DNA from: NIOZ-UU13 sp035528395
GTDB taxonomy: Bacteria > Planctomycetota > Phycisphaerae > Sedimentisphaerales > Anaerobacaceae
NCBI GenBank assembly: GCA_035528395.1
Contig: DATKYR010000177.1
Location: forward strand, 1-64,000
Reading direction: 5' to 3'
DNA length: 64,000 nt
In this document: in pieces, positions 1 through 8,760 of the stretch
How positions within the stretch are numbered: the first letter of the stretch is position 1
How the letters are laid out: each line of letters begins with the position of its first letter
Program-made: the position numbers and the translations under genes
The notes under the pieces: generated by a model
The model's database searches: none
Seen by the model: the letters and a program-made list of their open reading frames with translations, nothing else
What the model was told of the DNA's origin: nothing

Positions 1-1
1 C

Positions 2-85
2 TATCAGCAACTGTGGATACTGGAGGCAAAGCTGAAAGACATGGCCGAAGATGAAATGGTTGACGTAAAATCACAGGTAGCATAA
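2..85 (+). CDS. C-terminal end of an unidentified protein (partial)
   Basis: An open frame enters from the left edge and ends at TAA 83-85. The visible 27 residues read as a charged, possibly helical tail (YQQLWILEAKLKDMAEDE followed by a short hydrophilic end). The rest of the gene is outside the window, so no family can be named. Codon use looks like coding sequence, but the fragment is too short to be certain. Confidence 0.45.
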   Translation, partial: YQQLWILEAKLKDMAEDEMVDVKSQVA

Positions 86-651
86 ACTATGAACCAAGGG
101 AGTAGCCAATAAACCTCCAACTACGACAGGGACAACGTCAAAAACGCTCGTGAGGTTATGGGCAAAACATACGTTCATAGTAGGGCTGTTATAGTAAGCC
201 CCAAAATAATTAAACTCCCAAACTGTGTTCATTTGTGTCAAAAGTAGCTTTTTGGCTCAAAAATCAAGTATTACACGTTTACAATATGATGTTGTACGCT
301 TACATCGTGGCAAAGTAAGCATGACCTGAGGCAGATGAAGAGTAATATATGGCAGATGAAGTGTTATCTGCGAAAGATGAAGCGTGATATGCGACGGATG
401 AAGCGTTATCTGTCACGGATGAAGGGCACTGGGCGGTTGAAGCACAAACCATTCCGTTGAATTCTGAGCAAGAAGCCCTCGACCCATTCGACTGCCCCTT
501 CGGCTAATTCAGGGCAGGTGGGGGTAATCCAGAAGGCGAAAAAACTTCAAGAATCTCTAAAATTCCCTTGACGGAGTCTATAGTAATCGCCGACCATTTT
601 ATATATGCAACGCCAAATGAAGTGGGAGTGAAGGGTGATTTGGAGAAAAAT
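86..651. other. Long non-coding stretch before the lipoprotein operon
   Basis: No convincing gene is visible. An open stretch at 113-247 (+) encodes 44 residues without a usable start codon and may be a gene fragment. The period-21 repeat at 331-445 is the only clear structure. A TTGACG hexamer at 568-573 has no good -10 box at the right distance, so I do not call a promoter for the downstream operon. Confidence 0.4.
331..445 (+). repeat. Degenerate 21-bp tandem repeat, about 5.5 units
   Basis: Five consecutive units of exactly 21 bp start at 331, 352, 373, 394 and 415, followed by a partial unit at 436. Each carries the core GATGAAG at the same offset. Because 21 is a multiple of three, one frame reads a heptapeptide repeat close to ADEALSA, interrupted by TAA and TGA codons. 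It could be a decayed repeat-coding segment or a non-coding satellite. No spacers separate the units, so it is not a CRISPR array. Confidence 0.7.
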
Positions 652-2055
652 ATGAGTGGAGTTAGATTTAAGAATCTTAGCATATTTGTAATTTTAGGCC
701 TTTTAATTCTGCCTTTTTTTACAGGTTGTAACGCACCACAGGGCCACTTAGCCACTTTTAACAGACATTTTTTAGGCTCAGACTATGAGGAATCAGCTCT
801 TTTTGCCCAGAAAAAGATAAGTAAAAGTAAAAATCCCAAAGGAGAGGACTTACTCTGGGCCTTACAACTCGGGACAGTTCAAAGAATTCAACAAGAATAT
901 ACTAAGAGCACCGAGACCTTCGACAAGGCAGAGGAGATGCTTAAGTATTACGACGAACAGTCCAGGCTTGCGGACGGCATCGGCACTACAATCGTAAATG
1001 AGAACATCATTCCTTACAGGGGCGAAGAGTATGACGGCATAATGGTCAATGTTTACAAGGCCCTGAACTTTATGGCAGAAAAGAAGTTTGACCTGGCCAG
1101 AGTGGAATTTAATCGTGCTCTTGACAGACAAAGACGTGCGAAAGAGGAATTCAATGAGGAAATACGCAAACTCCAGGCCGAGCTGGAAAAAGACCAGCAA
1201 AAGGACAGTGTTTCAAAATCTAATGTTGAAAATCCCGAAACACAGGAACTATTGGCTCAAAAATATCCTAATCTCTATAACTTCGAAGCTTATCCTGATT
1301 TCGTTAATCCTTTTGCGACCTATCTTGCGGGTGTATTCTTTAACCTCGTTTCCGACCACTCCAAGGCAGTGGATTTGCTCAAAGAATCCTATGGTATGGT
1401 CGGGGACAATGCCTATATAGCTGAGGACTTCAGCATTACTGAGAATGTACTTGACGGAAAAGGTCAACTGGAAGATACAATATGGCTGATATTTGAGAAT
1501 GGGCTGGGGCCTGTAAAAAAAGAGTTCAGGCTGGATATTCCGTTATTCATTGCAACAGATGAAGTTAAATATATAGGAATTGCTCTGCCGCAACTGGAAT
1601 TTAGAGACAGAGCATACCCGTATCTGGTTGTGGAAGTTGATGGTAAAGATTATAAAACTTGTCTGGTTTCAGACATGGACAGGGTTGTCCAGACAGAATT
1701 CAGCAAAGATTTTAAGGGTATTTTAACAAGAGCTATTGTATCAACAACAGCAAAAGCCATTGCGCAGTATGCTGTTAAGAAACAAGACTCTTCCTCCCCC
1801 TCCTCTTCGCTTGCCTCTCTGTTTGTGGCAGCATACAGTTATGCTACAACCGCAGCGGATGTCAGGATATGGACGACTTTGCCAAAAGATTTTCAAGTTG
1901 CCAGGTTTCCAAAGCCGAAAAACGGCAAATTAAAAGTTACCCCAGCCGGTGCGAATCCCTTTGAAATTAATATTCCTGGTTGTAATAATGCGATAGTATA
2001 TGTTAGAATAACAGCCAATCAGGCTGAGCCGATATTTGAGGTTATAACATTTTAA
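652..2055 (+). CDS. COG3014-like outer-membrane lipoprotein
   Basis: Predicted exported lipoprotein of 467 residues. I place the start at ATG 652 rather than the first in-frame ATG-like codon at 568, because TTGGAGAAAA lies just upstream and a proper signal peptide follows: basic MSGVRFKN, hydrophobic core, then lipobox FTGC with the acceptor Cys near residue 26. The mature part has long helical, charged segments (around residues 60-190) of TPR-like character, then a more beta-rich half. Length, lipobox and the neighbours (YcfL-, LpoB- and CsgG-like genes) fit the COG3014 family usually found in such operons. The function is not established; a role in an envelope complex is inferred from context. 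Confidence 0.7.
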   Translation: MSGVRFKNLSIFVILGLLILPFFTGCNAPQGHLATFNRHFLGSDYEESALFAQKKISKSKNPKGEDLLWALQLGTVQRIQQEYTKSTETFDKAEEMLKYYDEQSRLADGIGTTIVNENIIPYRGEEYDGIMVNVYKALNFMAEKKFDLARVEFNRALDRQRRAKEEFNEEIRKLQAELEKDQQKDSVSKSNVENPETQELLAQKYPNLYNFEAYPDFVNPFATYLAGVFFNLVSDHSKAVDLLKESYGMVGDNAYIAEDFSITENVLDGKGQLEDTIWLIFENGLGPVKKEFRLDIPLFIATDEVKYIGIALPQLEFRDRAYPYLVVEVDGKDYKTCLVSDMDRVVQTEFSKDFKGILTRAIVSTTAKAIAQYAVKKQDSSSPSSSLASLFVAAYSYATTAADVRIWTTLPKDFQVARFPKPKNGKLKVTPAGANPFEINIPGCNNAIVYVRITANQAEPIFEVITF

Positions 2056-2080
2056 TTAATGTTTTTTGGGAGATTAGAAA

Positions 2081-2512
2081 ATGAAAACAATTACAAATAT
2101 ACTGCTTGTAGCTCTCGCGTTCACATTCACAGCCTGTGATCAACCGGCTGAGAAAATTAATATAAGGGAAGGAATAAGAAGCGATGACCTTTCCAGTAAT
2201 ATCGTAACCCGTCCGGTAGCTTATGCTTTTAGCGCGCTGATAGGCGAAGGTATAGAAATCGATGAGGCGATTCTCATGAACAACGATTCCGGATTCCTTG
2301 AGCTTAATATCAACGGACACAACCGCTCATACAATACCAAGCGGTTCAGATATAAAATTGAATGGCTCGATGCGAATGGTTTAATGATTCAAACCAAGAC
2401 AAGCACATGGCTGCCGGCCTCGGCGACGGGTAAATCCTCATTTAGCCTTAAGGCTGTCGCGCCGAGAGTAGAAGCTGTAGATTTCAGAATGGATACTAAA
2501 AAGTGGGAGTAA
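2081..2512 (+). CDS. YcfL-like (DUF1425) lipoprotein
   Basis: Small lipoprotein of 143 residues with a short signal peptide (MKTITNILLVALAFTFTAC) whose lipobox is FTAC. The mature domain is a single beta-rich unit with a conserved-looking stretch RFRYKIEWLDANGL followed by QTKTSTW, as in YcfL/DUF1425 proteins. In enterobacteria ycfL sits next to lpoB, and here the next gene is also LpoB-like. The gap to the previous stop is 25 bp and the next start follows after 3 bp, so the genes are probably cotranscribed. The family's biochemical role is unknown. Confidence 0.72.
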   Translation: MKTITNILLVALAFTFTACDQPAEKINIREGIRSDDLSSNIVTRPVAYAFSALIGEGIEIDEAILMNNDSGFLELNINGHNRSYNTKRFRYKIEWLDANGLMIQTKTSTWLPASATGKSSFSLKAVAPRVEAVDFRMDTKKWE

Positions 2513-2515
2513 ATT

Positions 2516-3127
2516 ATGAGAACAAAAATAATTATCACATTAGCAGGCCTTTTCCTTGCAGGCTGTGCCCAGGAAACTGAAAACATTGACATTGTAAACG
2601 ATGAAGGTAAGGCAGTTATGGAGCTGGACTATCGGGATTTTGCCCAGGCCGCCAGCGAAATGATTCAATCGATGATTAGTTCAGGCGCTCTTAAGAAACC
2701 GGGTGGTGGAAGATATGTCATGACGACCGCCAGAGTTACAAATGATACCATGCAGCGAATCGACACCGACCAGCTGATGGCAAAGATCGAAGAAGAGCTT
2801 ATGAACAGCGGGCAGGTTGTAATGACCTCGGCAGTAGGAGGCAAGGGCGCTCCGGATGAAATGATTTACGAGATGAGAGATATCAGAGACTCAGCAACGG
2901 GAGACGAATTCAAACAGGAAACCCTTGCAGGCAAAAAAACATTAATTGCACCTGAGCTAAGCGTCTCCGGCAAAATTCTCCAGAGAAACATCCGTTACGA
3001 CAGGAACCGCCAGCAGGTTGAATATTATTTCCAGCTCATGGTAACAGACTTAACGACCGGCCTGAGATTCTGGCAGAAAGAAAGTATTATCGGCAAACGA
3101 GGTAGTAACAGTTCCGTAGCGTGGTAA
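2516..3127 (+). CDS. LpoB-like penicillin-binding-protein activator lipoprotein
   Basis: Lipoprotein of 203 residues: the signal peptide MRTKIIITLAGLFLAGC ends in lipobox LAGC. The mature domain shows the order seen in LpoB: helix with DYRDFAQAASEMIQSMI, the strand YVMTTARVTNDTMQRIDTDQ, then GGGAPD-like turns and the closing strands VEYYFQLMVTDLTTGLRFW. In E. coli LpoB activates PBP1B from the outer membrane. Whether the same partner exists here cannot be judged from the sequence. It starts 3 bp after the YcfL-like gene and is followed by the CsgG-like gene, which supports one transcription unit. Confidence 0.75.
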   Translation: MRTKIIITLAGLFLAGCAQETENIDIVNDEGKAVMELDYRDFAQAASEMIQSMISSGALKKPGGGRYVMTTARVTNDTMQRIDTDQLMAKIEEELMNSGQVVMTSAVGGKGAPDEMIYEMRDIRDSATGDEFKQETLAGKKTLIAPELSVSGKILQRNIRYDRNRQQVEYYFQLMVTDLTTGLRFWQKESIIGKRGSNSSVAW

Positions 3128-3172
3128 CATCAAAATTTTATTGTTTTGTCAAATATTAAAGTGGGATTAAAA

Positions 3173-4480
3173 ATGAAAAAGATATACATTCTCCTGCTTA
3201 TGGTGGTGTTGGTCTGCCCCAAGGCGTTTTCCGCTCCTAAAACTATAGTTCGCCAAACAAAAGGGCAGGGCGTAACCAGAGCACAGGCAATCCAGAAAGC
3301 CCTGTATCAGGCCGTAGCTCAGGCAAAAGGCCTTGAAGTCAGTTCGGGAAGGTACGAATTCGGCTTTGAGTCCGCCGGGGTGGGCATTGACACACAAGAC
3401 ACGGGCAAGACTATCGAGTTTGATGCCGTTTCCGTCCAGACGGGCGGTTCCACCCAGATGACCGATATTGCCGGTTGGGTCAAATCTTACGAGGTTATCG
3501 AAGAACAAAAAATCGACGATAGAACCTACGAGGTTACAATTAAAGCCTGGGTTTACGATTACGAAGATCCCGAACAAACCAACAGGCTCAGGCTTGCGAT
3601 AATGCCAATCCAAACGCTCTATGACTCTTATCGATTCGGCAGCTTTGTTCCTTCGGCAGTTGAAATGTCTCTTAAGCTCTCCCAGCAACTAAGCGCAGCC
3701 CTTACCCAGACAAATAAATTCGCTGTTTTAGACAGAGAGTATATCACTGAATTTGCCCAAAACAGAAATATTCTTCTCTCTGACGATTCGCCCATTGAGG
3801 AAAAGGCCAGACTGGGCCAGGTCCTTGGTGCCGATTATATGATTGTAGGAACTATATCCAACGCAGGACTCCAGATAAAAGAGAAAGCATCCAGAGCTAT
3901 CGGCCGTCCAATCAGAGAGTACGAGGTTGATTATGTTTTTGACTATCGCCTGATAGTCGCCCCTACAAGACAGGTCAAATTGGCCGACACCGTTAACATT
4001 GCCCTTGAAGAAAACCAGGTCAGAGAGCTCGTTAAAGAATGGGAGCCTGATGACCTGGATTACAGGGAAATGGTTGACAACCTTACAATCAAAGTCGCCA
4101 ACCAGGTTGTTGAGACGATTATCGACAGACTCTATCCCGTCCGCATCGCAAGCAAAGATATAGAAGGGCAGATTATTATCAACCAGGGCGGCAAAAGAAT
4201 CTCAAAAGGTTCTGTCCTGGAAGTTTTTATTCAGGGCAAGGAAATCTTCGACATCGACACAAAGGAATCATTGGGACAAACGGAAAACCTTATCGCAACA
4301 ATCAGGATCGAAAAAGTAACACCGACGATGTCATACGCCAGAATTATAAAGGGCGACTTCGATAAGATTTCTGTTGGACTGATTTGCCGGCTACAAAAGG
4401 TTGAATTTAAAGAGCCGGAAGGTGCCAAGAGCAGTATCGAGCGAACTCCTCAAGGGGGAGTAAAACTGCCCTTTGACTAA
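3173..4480 (+). CDS. CsgG/HfaB-family secreted protein
   Basis: Protein of 435 residues. ATG 3173 is preferred over 3146 because a normal signal peptide (MKKIYILLLMVVLVCPKAFS) begins there; it has no lipobox Cys. Residues about 30-140 form an LPP20/FlgT-like N-terminal region (VTRAQAIQKALYQAVAQAKG). The middle holds the CsgG-like core: FAVLDREYI, then LGQVLGADYMIVGTISNA. The C-terminal part carries a beta domain with IRIEKV and ARIIKGDF. The family includes outer-membrane secretion pores and adhesin-anchoring factors; here it is the last gene of the lipoprotein operon, so an envelope role is likely. The stop codon directly abuts the palindromic element at 4481. Confidence 0.7.
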   Translation: MKKIYILLLMVVLVCPKAFSAPKTIVRQTKGQGVTRAQAIQKALYQAVAQAKGLEVSSGRYEFGFESAGVGIDTQDTGKTIEFDAVSVQTGGSTQMTDIAGWVKSYEVIEEQKIDDRTYEVTIKAWVYDYEDPEQTNRLRLAIMPIQTLYDSYRFGSFVPSAVEMSLKLSQQLSAALTQTNKFAVLDREYITEFAQNRNILLSDDSPIEEKARLGQVLGADYMIVGTISNAGLQIKEKASRAIGRPIREYEVDYVFDYRLIVAPTRQVKLADTVNIALEENQVRELVKEWEPDDLDYREMVDNLTIKVANQVVETIIDRLYPVRIASKDIEGQIIINQGGKRISKGSVLEVFIQGKEIFDIDTKESLGQTENLIATIRIEKVTPTMSYARIIKGDFDKISVGLICRLQKVEFKEPEGAKSSIERTPQGGVKLPFD

Positions 4481-4656
4481 GAGCCTATCCAAATAACCCG
4501 CTCTATTGCGGCCGGCTGCAAAGCCCGATGCCTGCGTTGTCAGCCAAAAATGTTCTCAACGTGGAGAAAACCACGCCTCCGAGCATTTTTGGCCTGCCGC
4601 CTTGGCCTCGAACTTTTCGCTCGGCCTCATAACGAGACGGTTATTCGGATAAGCTC
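4481..4656. mobile_element. MITE-like palindromic element, 176 bp, 23-bp terminal inverted repeats
   Basis: The ends 4481-4503 and 4634-4656 are 23-bp inverted repeats that match at 19 of 23 positions (GAGCyTATCCrAATAACC core). The interior is also an imperfect palindrome: CCAAAAATG on the left pairs with CATTTTTGG on the right, and GGCCG blocks pair further out. The element has no ORF. Both flanks carry TAA (the CsgG-like stop on the left, 4657-4659 on the right), which could be a 3-bp target duplication. RNA from it would fold into a long hairpin and may serve as terminator for the operon. Confidence 0.7.
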
Positions 4657-4726
4657 TAATTGTTCCCAAGAGCAAATGCTTTTTGCCGGGCTCAAATAAT
4701 TTTTGTGATTAATGTAATAAGCTTCT

Positions 4727-5914
4727 TTAATCGTCTTTCGGGCCGTTTTCTCTAATCTCATCGAAAAAAGGTGTTCTTTTTTGTTCTACCGATTCGGCGG
4801 CATAAAGATACATCGCGGCCGACCAGCTCTGCCAGTCCTGTCCCTGAGGTGTGCCGTCCTGCGCACGTATCCATTCGTTAAAGCCGAATTCAACATCAGC
4901 TTTCCGTGCCGGTCGGACAAGCTCGGTTAGAGCAAGAAGCCTTTTCTCAGCAAGGGCATATCTTTTAGCAGCCACCAGAGCTGCTATATAGAAGCCGCAA
5001 ACGAAAGGCCAAATCCCGCCATTATGATACTCTCCAGGCTGGTTGTACTTTTCATTACGCGGTATCCAATCGGGGTCATCCGGCCTGACATAGGGGAAGA
5101 AATTCGGCGGCAAATCAACAACTAGGTCTTCGTTTTGCCTTAAAGCCGCTGACTCCTTTTCTATCCACAATACCAGCTTTCTTGCTCTGGACGGTGATGC
5201 TATGCCGGAAAGGATGGTCAGGCTGTTGCCCAAAAGGTCAAACCGGTCACTTCGGTACACTTTGTACGACCACATAGCATAATACGGTTTGTATCTGAGA
5301 ACTAAACCTTCATGAACATGTCGGTGCTGTCTTTCACCCTTGACGGTAAAACTCTCCATAGACTGCTTAACCTTTGCAGCCCGCTCGTATTGGCCAAAAA
5401 GGCAAAGGTAAGTATAGACGATAGTGTTAACAAACAGCCCATATCCCAAAACCCACTGCTCGTCACGCCAGTCACTAGTGGGTAATTGCGCCACGAGATA
5501 TCGGTCTGTAGGACTTTGATATCTCATCCAGCCCAAAGCCTTCTGAACGGCATGCTCAAGAAAATCATCCTCCTTCATGACCTTTCGGTAAATTCCGACA
5601 GCCATAAGAAACAGAGGTGTTGTGTCGCTCGAACCTCTGTCCTGGGGGTCATGAACCAAAGATGGAATATGACCTAACATTGATTGATTCTTAGCCAGCG
5701 TCTCCAGAACCCTTCGCAGTGATTTAAGTAATCTTTTGTTCTGCGTAGTCAATACGCCAAGCGAGCATATCATCAGGTCCCTGGTATACGGCTCAGGATA
5801 TCCCCACCCGGCGGTTCTGGGCAAATTTCGATAAGCGCCATGGTTGTTATGGAGCAGTACCTGCAGAGCTGCTTCTTTGGCTTTACCGACCAACGCTTGT
5901 TGCTGTTTATCCAT
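4727..5914 (-). CDS. GH100-like (alkaline/neutral invertase type) glycoside hydrolase
   Basis: Cytoplasmic-looking protein of 395 residues with no signal peptide and an alpha/alpha-barrel pattern. Recognisable blocks are YTRD (residues 43-46), DTTP (97-100), SDWRDEQW (147-154) and GEYHNGGIWPF (294-304), then GQDWQSWSAAMYLYA near the C-terminus. The last three correspond to the Asp- and Glu-containing catalytic blocks of GH100 invertases, with E295 in EYHNGG the likely catalytic Glu. The substrate may be sucrose or another glucoside; I cannot decide. It is the last gene of the carbohydrate operon, one base after the glycosyltransferase gene, so coupling with that enzyme's product is plausible. 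Confidence 0.7.
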   Translation of the reverse strand: MDKQQQALVGKAKEAALQVLLHNNHGAYRNLPRTAGWGYPEPYTRDLMICSLGVLTTQNKRLLKSLRRVLETLAKNQSMLGHIPSLVHDPQDRGSSDTTPLFLMAVGIYRKVMKEDDFLEHAVQKALGWMRYQSPTDRYLVAQLPTSDWRDEQWVLGYGLFVNTIVYTYLCLFGQYERAAKVKQSMESFTVKGERQHRHVHEGLVLRYKPYYAMWSYKVYRSDRFDLLGNSLTILSGIASPSRARKLVLWIEKESAALRQNEDLVVDLPPNFFPYVRPDDPDWIPRNEKYNQPGEYHNGGIWPFVCGFYIAALVAAKRYALAEKRLLALTELVRPARKADVEFGFNEWIRAQDGTPQGQDWQSWSAAMYLYAAESVEQKRTPFFDEIRENGPKDD

Positions 5915-5915
5915 A

Positions 5916-7058
5916 TTATGATATACCTAAACGCTTTGAAATAATTTTGAGAAACCTCTTGGCTATCACTCGATAGTCAAAGTGCTCGACAACACGTTTC
6001 CTTCCTTCTTTTCCCATTTTCTCTCTTAAGCCGGCATCTTCCATCAAATCCATAAGGTAATTAGCTATGTCATTAACACTTGCCCGATAATCAACTATCC
6101 TTGGTTTTTTGAAGACATACTTATGGCCTTCCTGATAACCGGATTCATCTCCAAGCATTGTCTCCCGAAGCCGAATCTCCTGGGCTACGCCCGCAAGAAA
6201 AGCGGTTTTGCCGTGTACCAAAGTATCCAGCATCCCCATTGCTTTTATTCCTATTACCGGCTTTTCACATGCGTTCGCCTCTATCTGAATCATCCCGAAA
6301 CCTTCCAGGCGTGAGGGTGCTGCATAAATATCACAGGCAGCTAAAAGATACGGCATAAAGTTTCTCGAAACCCTGCTTGCCGTATAAACGACATTTTTGT
6401 CTATTCCCAAATGTGTGGCGAGCTGTAAGTCCGCCAGATTTTGCTGTTCTGTTCGAGGCTGGGGCCAGACCTTGCAGACATATTTCCAATCCGGTGCCTT
6501 TTGGTCATTTATCGCCAGGGCTTGCATAACCTCCTGAGCACCCTTGGAGGCGGCGTCTCCTCCGATAGTCATAATCATTATCTGGTCATTGGCAATTCCC
6601 AAGGCTTCACGAACCGCGACTACTTTAGGGTCGCTTTTCGCTCGAGGAATAAAAGAGTCTGTATCGCACCCAACGGGCAAAACTTCAATGTTCTTCCCGT
6701 TGAGACCATCCCGCATATAAACCTTTTTTACCCAGTTAGATGTCACAAGTATTAACGGTAAACCCTCGAGAATCTCACGATAGTTTGCCATATAACCATC
6801 AGCTACAAGCCATGGTACCGCTGTGATTCCATATCTTTGGGGATGGAGAACCAAATGAGGTGTATGTCCCCAGTAGCCGACGCCCACGACAACATCAGGT
6901 TCAAACCACCTGTAATACCATTCTTTTTCCTGGGCCGACTCAAAGTTTACAGAGTGTACCTCAATCCCCATCTCTTCCAGCCCTCTGTGCAGCAAATGCC
7001 CCTGAGTTGCAAGACCTGCAGGTGAGGGCGGATAATCATAAAGCAGTAAAACTTTCAT
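5916..7058 (-). CDS. GT4-type glycosyltransferase
   Basis: GT-B fold glycosyltransferase of 381 residues. ATG 7058 is chosen because GGAGAAAGGAG precedes it and the protein then begins MKVLLLYDYPPSPAGLATQG, the usual GT4 start with a glycine-rich loop; the longer open frame would add 27 unlikely basic residues. The C-terminal half has the sugar-nucleotide part with EGFGMIQIE, an E-x7-E motif typical of retaining GT4 enzymes, followed by ACEKPVIG. A histidine pair HTPHLVLH lies near residue 70. Donor and acceptor are unknown. Neighbours suggest glycan or glycolipid head-group synthesis together with a PIG-L deacetylase. Confidence 0.85.
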   Translation of the reverse strand: MKVLLLYDYPPSPAGLATQGHLLHRGLEEMGIEVHSVNFESAQEKEWYYRWFEPDVVVGVGYWGHTPHLVLHPQRYGITAVPWLVADGYMANYREILEGLPLILVTSNWVKKVYMRDGLNGKNIEVLPVGCDTDSFIPRAKSDPKVVAVREALGIANDQIMIMTIGGDAASKGAQEVMQALAINDQKAPDWKYVCKVWPQPRTEQQNLADLQLATHLGIDKNVVYTASRVSRNFMPYLLAACDIYAAPSRLEGFGMIQIEANACEKPVIGIKAMGMLDTLVHGKTAFLAGVAQEIRLRETMLGDESGYQEGHKYVFKKPRIVDYRASVNDIANYLMDLMEDAGLREKMGKEGRKRVVEHFDYRVIAKRFLKIISKRLGIS

Positions 7059-7080
7059 TTTCCGGCTCCTTTCTCCATAT

Positions 7081-7707
7081 TTAACAGGCGGCTTTAAGGC
7101 ACCAGAACGCCTCTTCTTTCGGCGTTGTCTTAGCCTCAAAGCTCTCCTGGCTAAAGCCGTAAATCCTGGTTATAATATCATACTTTTCCCGCCAAATCTC
7201 ATCATTTAGGCCAACCAATAAGTCGGCATCCTTAATCGCGCGGGGAAGATATTCTCTATTGCCGTCTTCATAAGCAAATGTCCATAGTTCGTCGGCAAAC
7301 AACCTATCGCTGTTCCATAATGCCAAGACCGCCTTAGCCGTCTCTTCGTGCCTTAGATGTCTGGTGTACTCGCCGGACGTACTGTGTGTTATAACGAGAT
7401 CAAACCTGTTCGAAGGCAGTAACTCTGCTATCGTTTTTTGCATCTCGCCATTATCCAACGGCGTTTGCTCGGGGCCGTCGTCAAGGTCAGCCATAAAACC
7501 CACGGCATTTAGCCTTTCAAGGGCTTTGAAAAACTTAGGAGCACGGTCCGGGTCACTTTTTCTACAGAGTGTTAAAACGGTCCATTTAACCTCGGGATGC
7601 ATCAGCATAAAACCGCCGGCCCATAATGTTTCATCGTCGGGATGTGCTACGATTACAGCACATTCGTTGTTCTCTATTAAAAAATCTAAACCTCTGGAAT
7701 CTGCCAT
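7081..7707 (-). CDS. PIG-L/LmbE-family N-acetylglucosamine deacetylase
   Basis: Zinc-dependent deacetylase fold, 208 residues. The diagnostic AHPDDE motif lies at residues 21-26, directly after the first strand, and the third zinc ligand motif H-x-x-H appears as RHLRH at 116-120. Family members remove the acetyl group from GlcNAc-containing intermediates, as in GPI anchor, mycothiol and bacillithiol synthesis. The gene lies 22 bp upstream of a GT4 gene and 26 bp downstream of the GH130 gene, so its substrate may be the glycoside made by one of the two glycosyltransferases of this operon; that link is inferred. Confidence 0.85.
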   Translation of the reverse strand: MADSRGLDFLIENNECAVIVAHPDDETLWAGGFMLMHPEVKWTVLTLCRKSDPDRAPKFFKALERLNAVGFMADLDDGPEQTPLDNGEMQKTIAELLPSNRFDLVITHSTSGEYTRHLRHEETAKAVLALWNSDRLFADELWTFAYEDGNREYLPRAIKDADLLVGLNDEIWREKYDIITRIYGFSQESFEAKTTPKEEAFWCLKAAC

Positions 7708-7733
7708 TCTTTCTTAACCTTAGACTATCTCTT

Positions 7734-8684
7734 TCATAGCGAAGGACATCTGAGAACAATATCGACCAATTCATTAAAATCGGCAGTTGCAAGGCAAATA
7801 CGTGAATCAGCAGCACCATAATAAATAAAAACCGTGTCCTTCTTTTTTATCCATCCGCATGGAAACACAACGTCATCGACATCACCTTCGCGCTCATAAT
7901 GAGCTTTGGGCCCGAAAATCCATTCGTCGGTACGCCTGAGAACTTTCGTGGGATTTTCTAAATCCAGCAGTGCCAGCCCCAATCGATAAATTGAGCCGGA
8001 AGCAGTTGTTCTAACGCCGTGATAAAGAATAAGCCAGCCCTCTTTCGTCTGCATAGGCGGTGCACACAGACCAATCTTATTTGCATCCCACCATCCCCCT
8101 TCTCTGGCCTGTATTATCTCCTGATGCTCACCCCAGTGTTTAAGGTTGGGCGAAAAGGATATCCATATATGAGCACCGAGCAGAGCGGACTTAGGGACCG
8201 GCCGATGCAGCATTGCCCAAAGGCCCTTGAACTTAACGGGAAAAAGTGCGGCATCTTTGTCCTCAGGTGGCATTACCGACCCCATACGATTAAATGATTT
8301 GAAATCACTGGTCATAGCCAGAGACACCAGTGGCCCCACTTTTGAATAGGCGGTATAACAGATAGCCCACTTATTCATCCCTTCGATCCAGGTTATCCGC
8401 GGGTCTTCTATACCCCAAAGCTCCTCAGGATGTTTCTCAGGTTCCGGCTTTAAGGTTGGCACCCTGTCTATTTGCCAGTTGTTAATTCCATCGTCACTCG
8501 TTGCCACGGTCAAATGTGACATACCTCTAAAATCTTCAACACGCGCAAGTAATAATATTTTGCCATCTACTTCTGCCGCAGCCGCATTAAAAACGGAATT
8601 TGCTTTGTACGGCCAGTCATCAACGGAAAGGATAGGATTACCGGGATGTCGTTGGAAAAGCTCATAACTTGAGTTCTGTTTCAT
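7734..8684 (-). CDS. GH130-family phosphorylase/glycosidase
   Basis: Five-bladed beta-propeller enzyme of 316 residues with start ATG 8684 behind a GGGAGGAA ribosome site. Typical GH130 blocks are FNAAAAEVDGKILLLARVED (residues 32-51), GIEDPRI (91-97, with the proposed catalytic Asp), and DAALFPVKFKGLWAMLHRP, then GWLILYHGVR. GH130 enzymes act on beta-mannosides, either by phosphorolysis or hydrolysis. The subgroup cannot be settled by eye. In this operon it stands between two GT4 genes, suggesting turnover or release of a mannose-containing glycoside. Confidence 0.85.
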   Translation of the reverse strand: MKQNSSYELFQRHPGNPILSVDDWPYKANSVFNAAAAEVDGKILLLARVEDFRGMSHLTVATSDDGINNWQIDRVPTLKPEPEKHPEELWGIEDPRITWIEGMNKWAICYTAYSKVGPLVSLAMTSDFKSFNRMGSVMPPEDKDAALFPVKFKGLWAMLHRPVPKSALLGAHIWISFSPNLKHWGEHQEIIQAREGGWWDANKIGLCAPPMQTKEGWLILYHGVRTTASGSIYRLGLALLDLENPTKVLRRTDEWIFGPKAHYEREGDVDDVVFPCGWIKKKDTVFIYYGAADSRICLATADFNELVDIVLRCPSL

Positions 8685-8760
8685 AATGGTTCCTCCCTAC
8701 AACTTGAGTTTACATTTGCCCGTTCCAAAAGCCCTAATCGAACGAGAAATATCTTCGTAA

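Noticed and set aside
331..445. Possible CRISPR array
   Set aside because: Units follow each other without unique spacers and no cas genes are nearby.
568..651. Extended start of the first lipoprotein at 568
   Set aside because: It would place 28 residues before a standard signal peptide; ATG 652 has the ribosome site.
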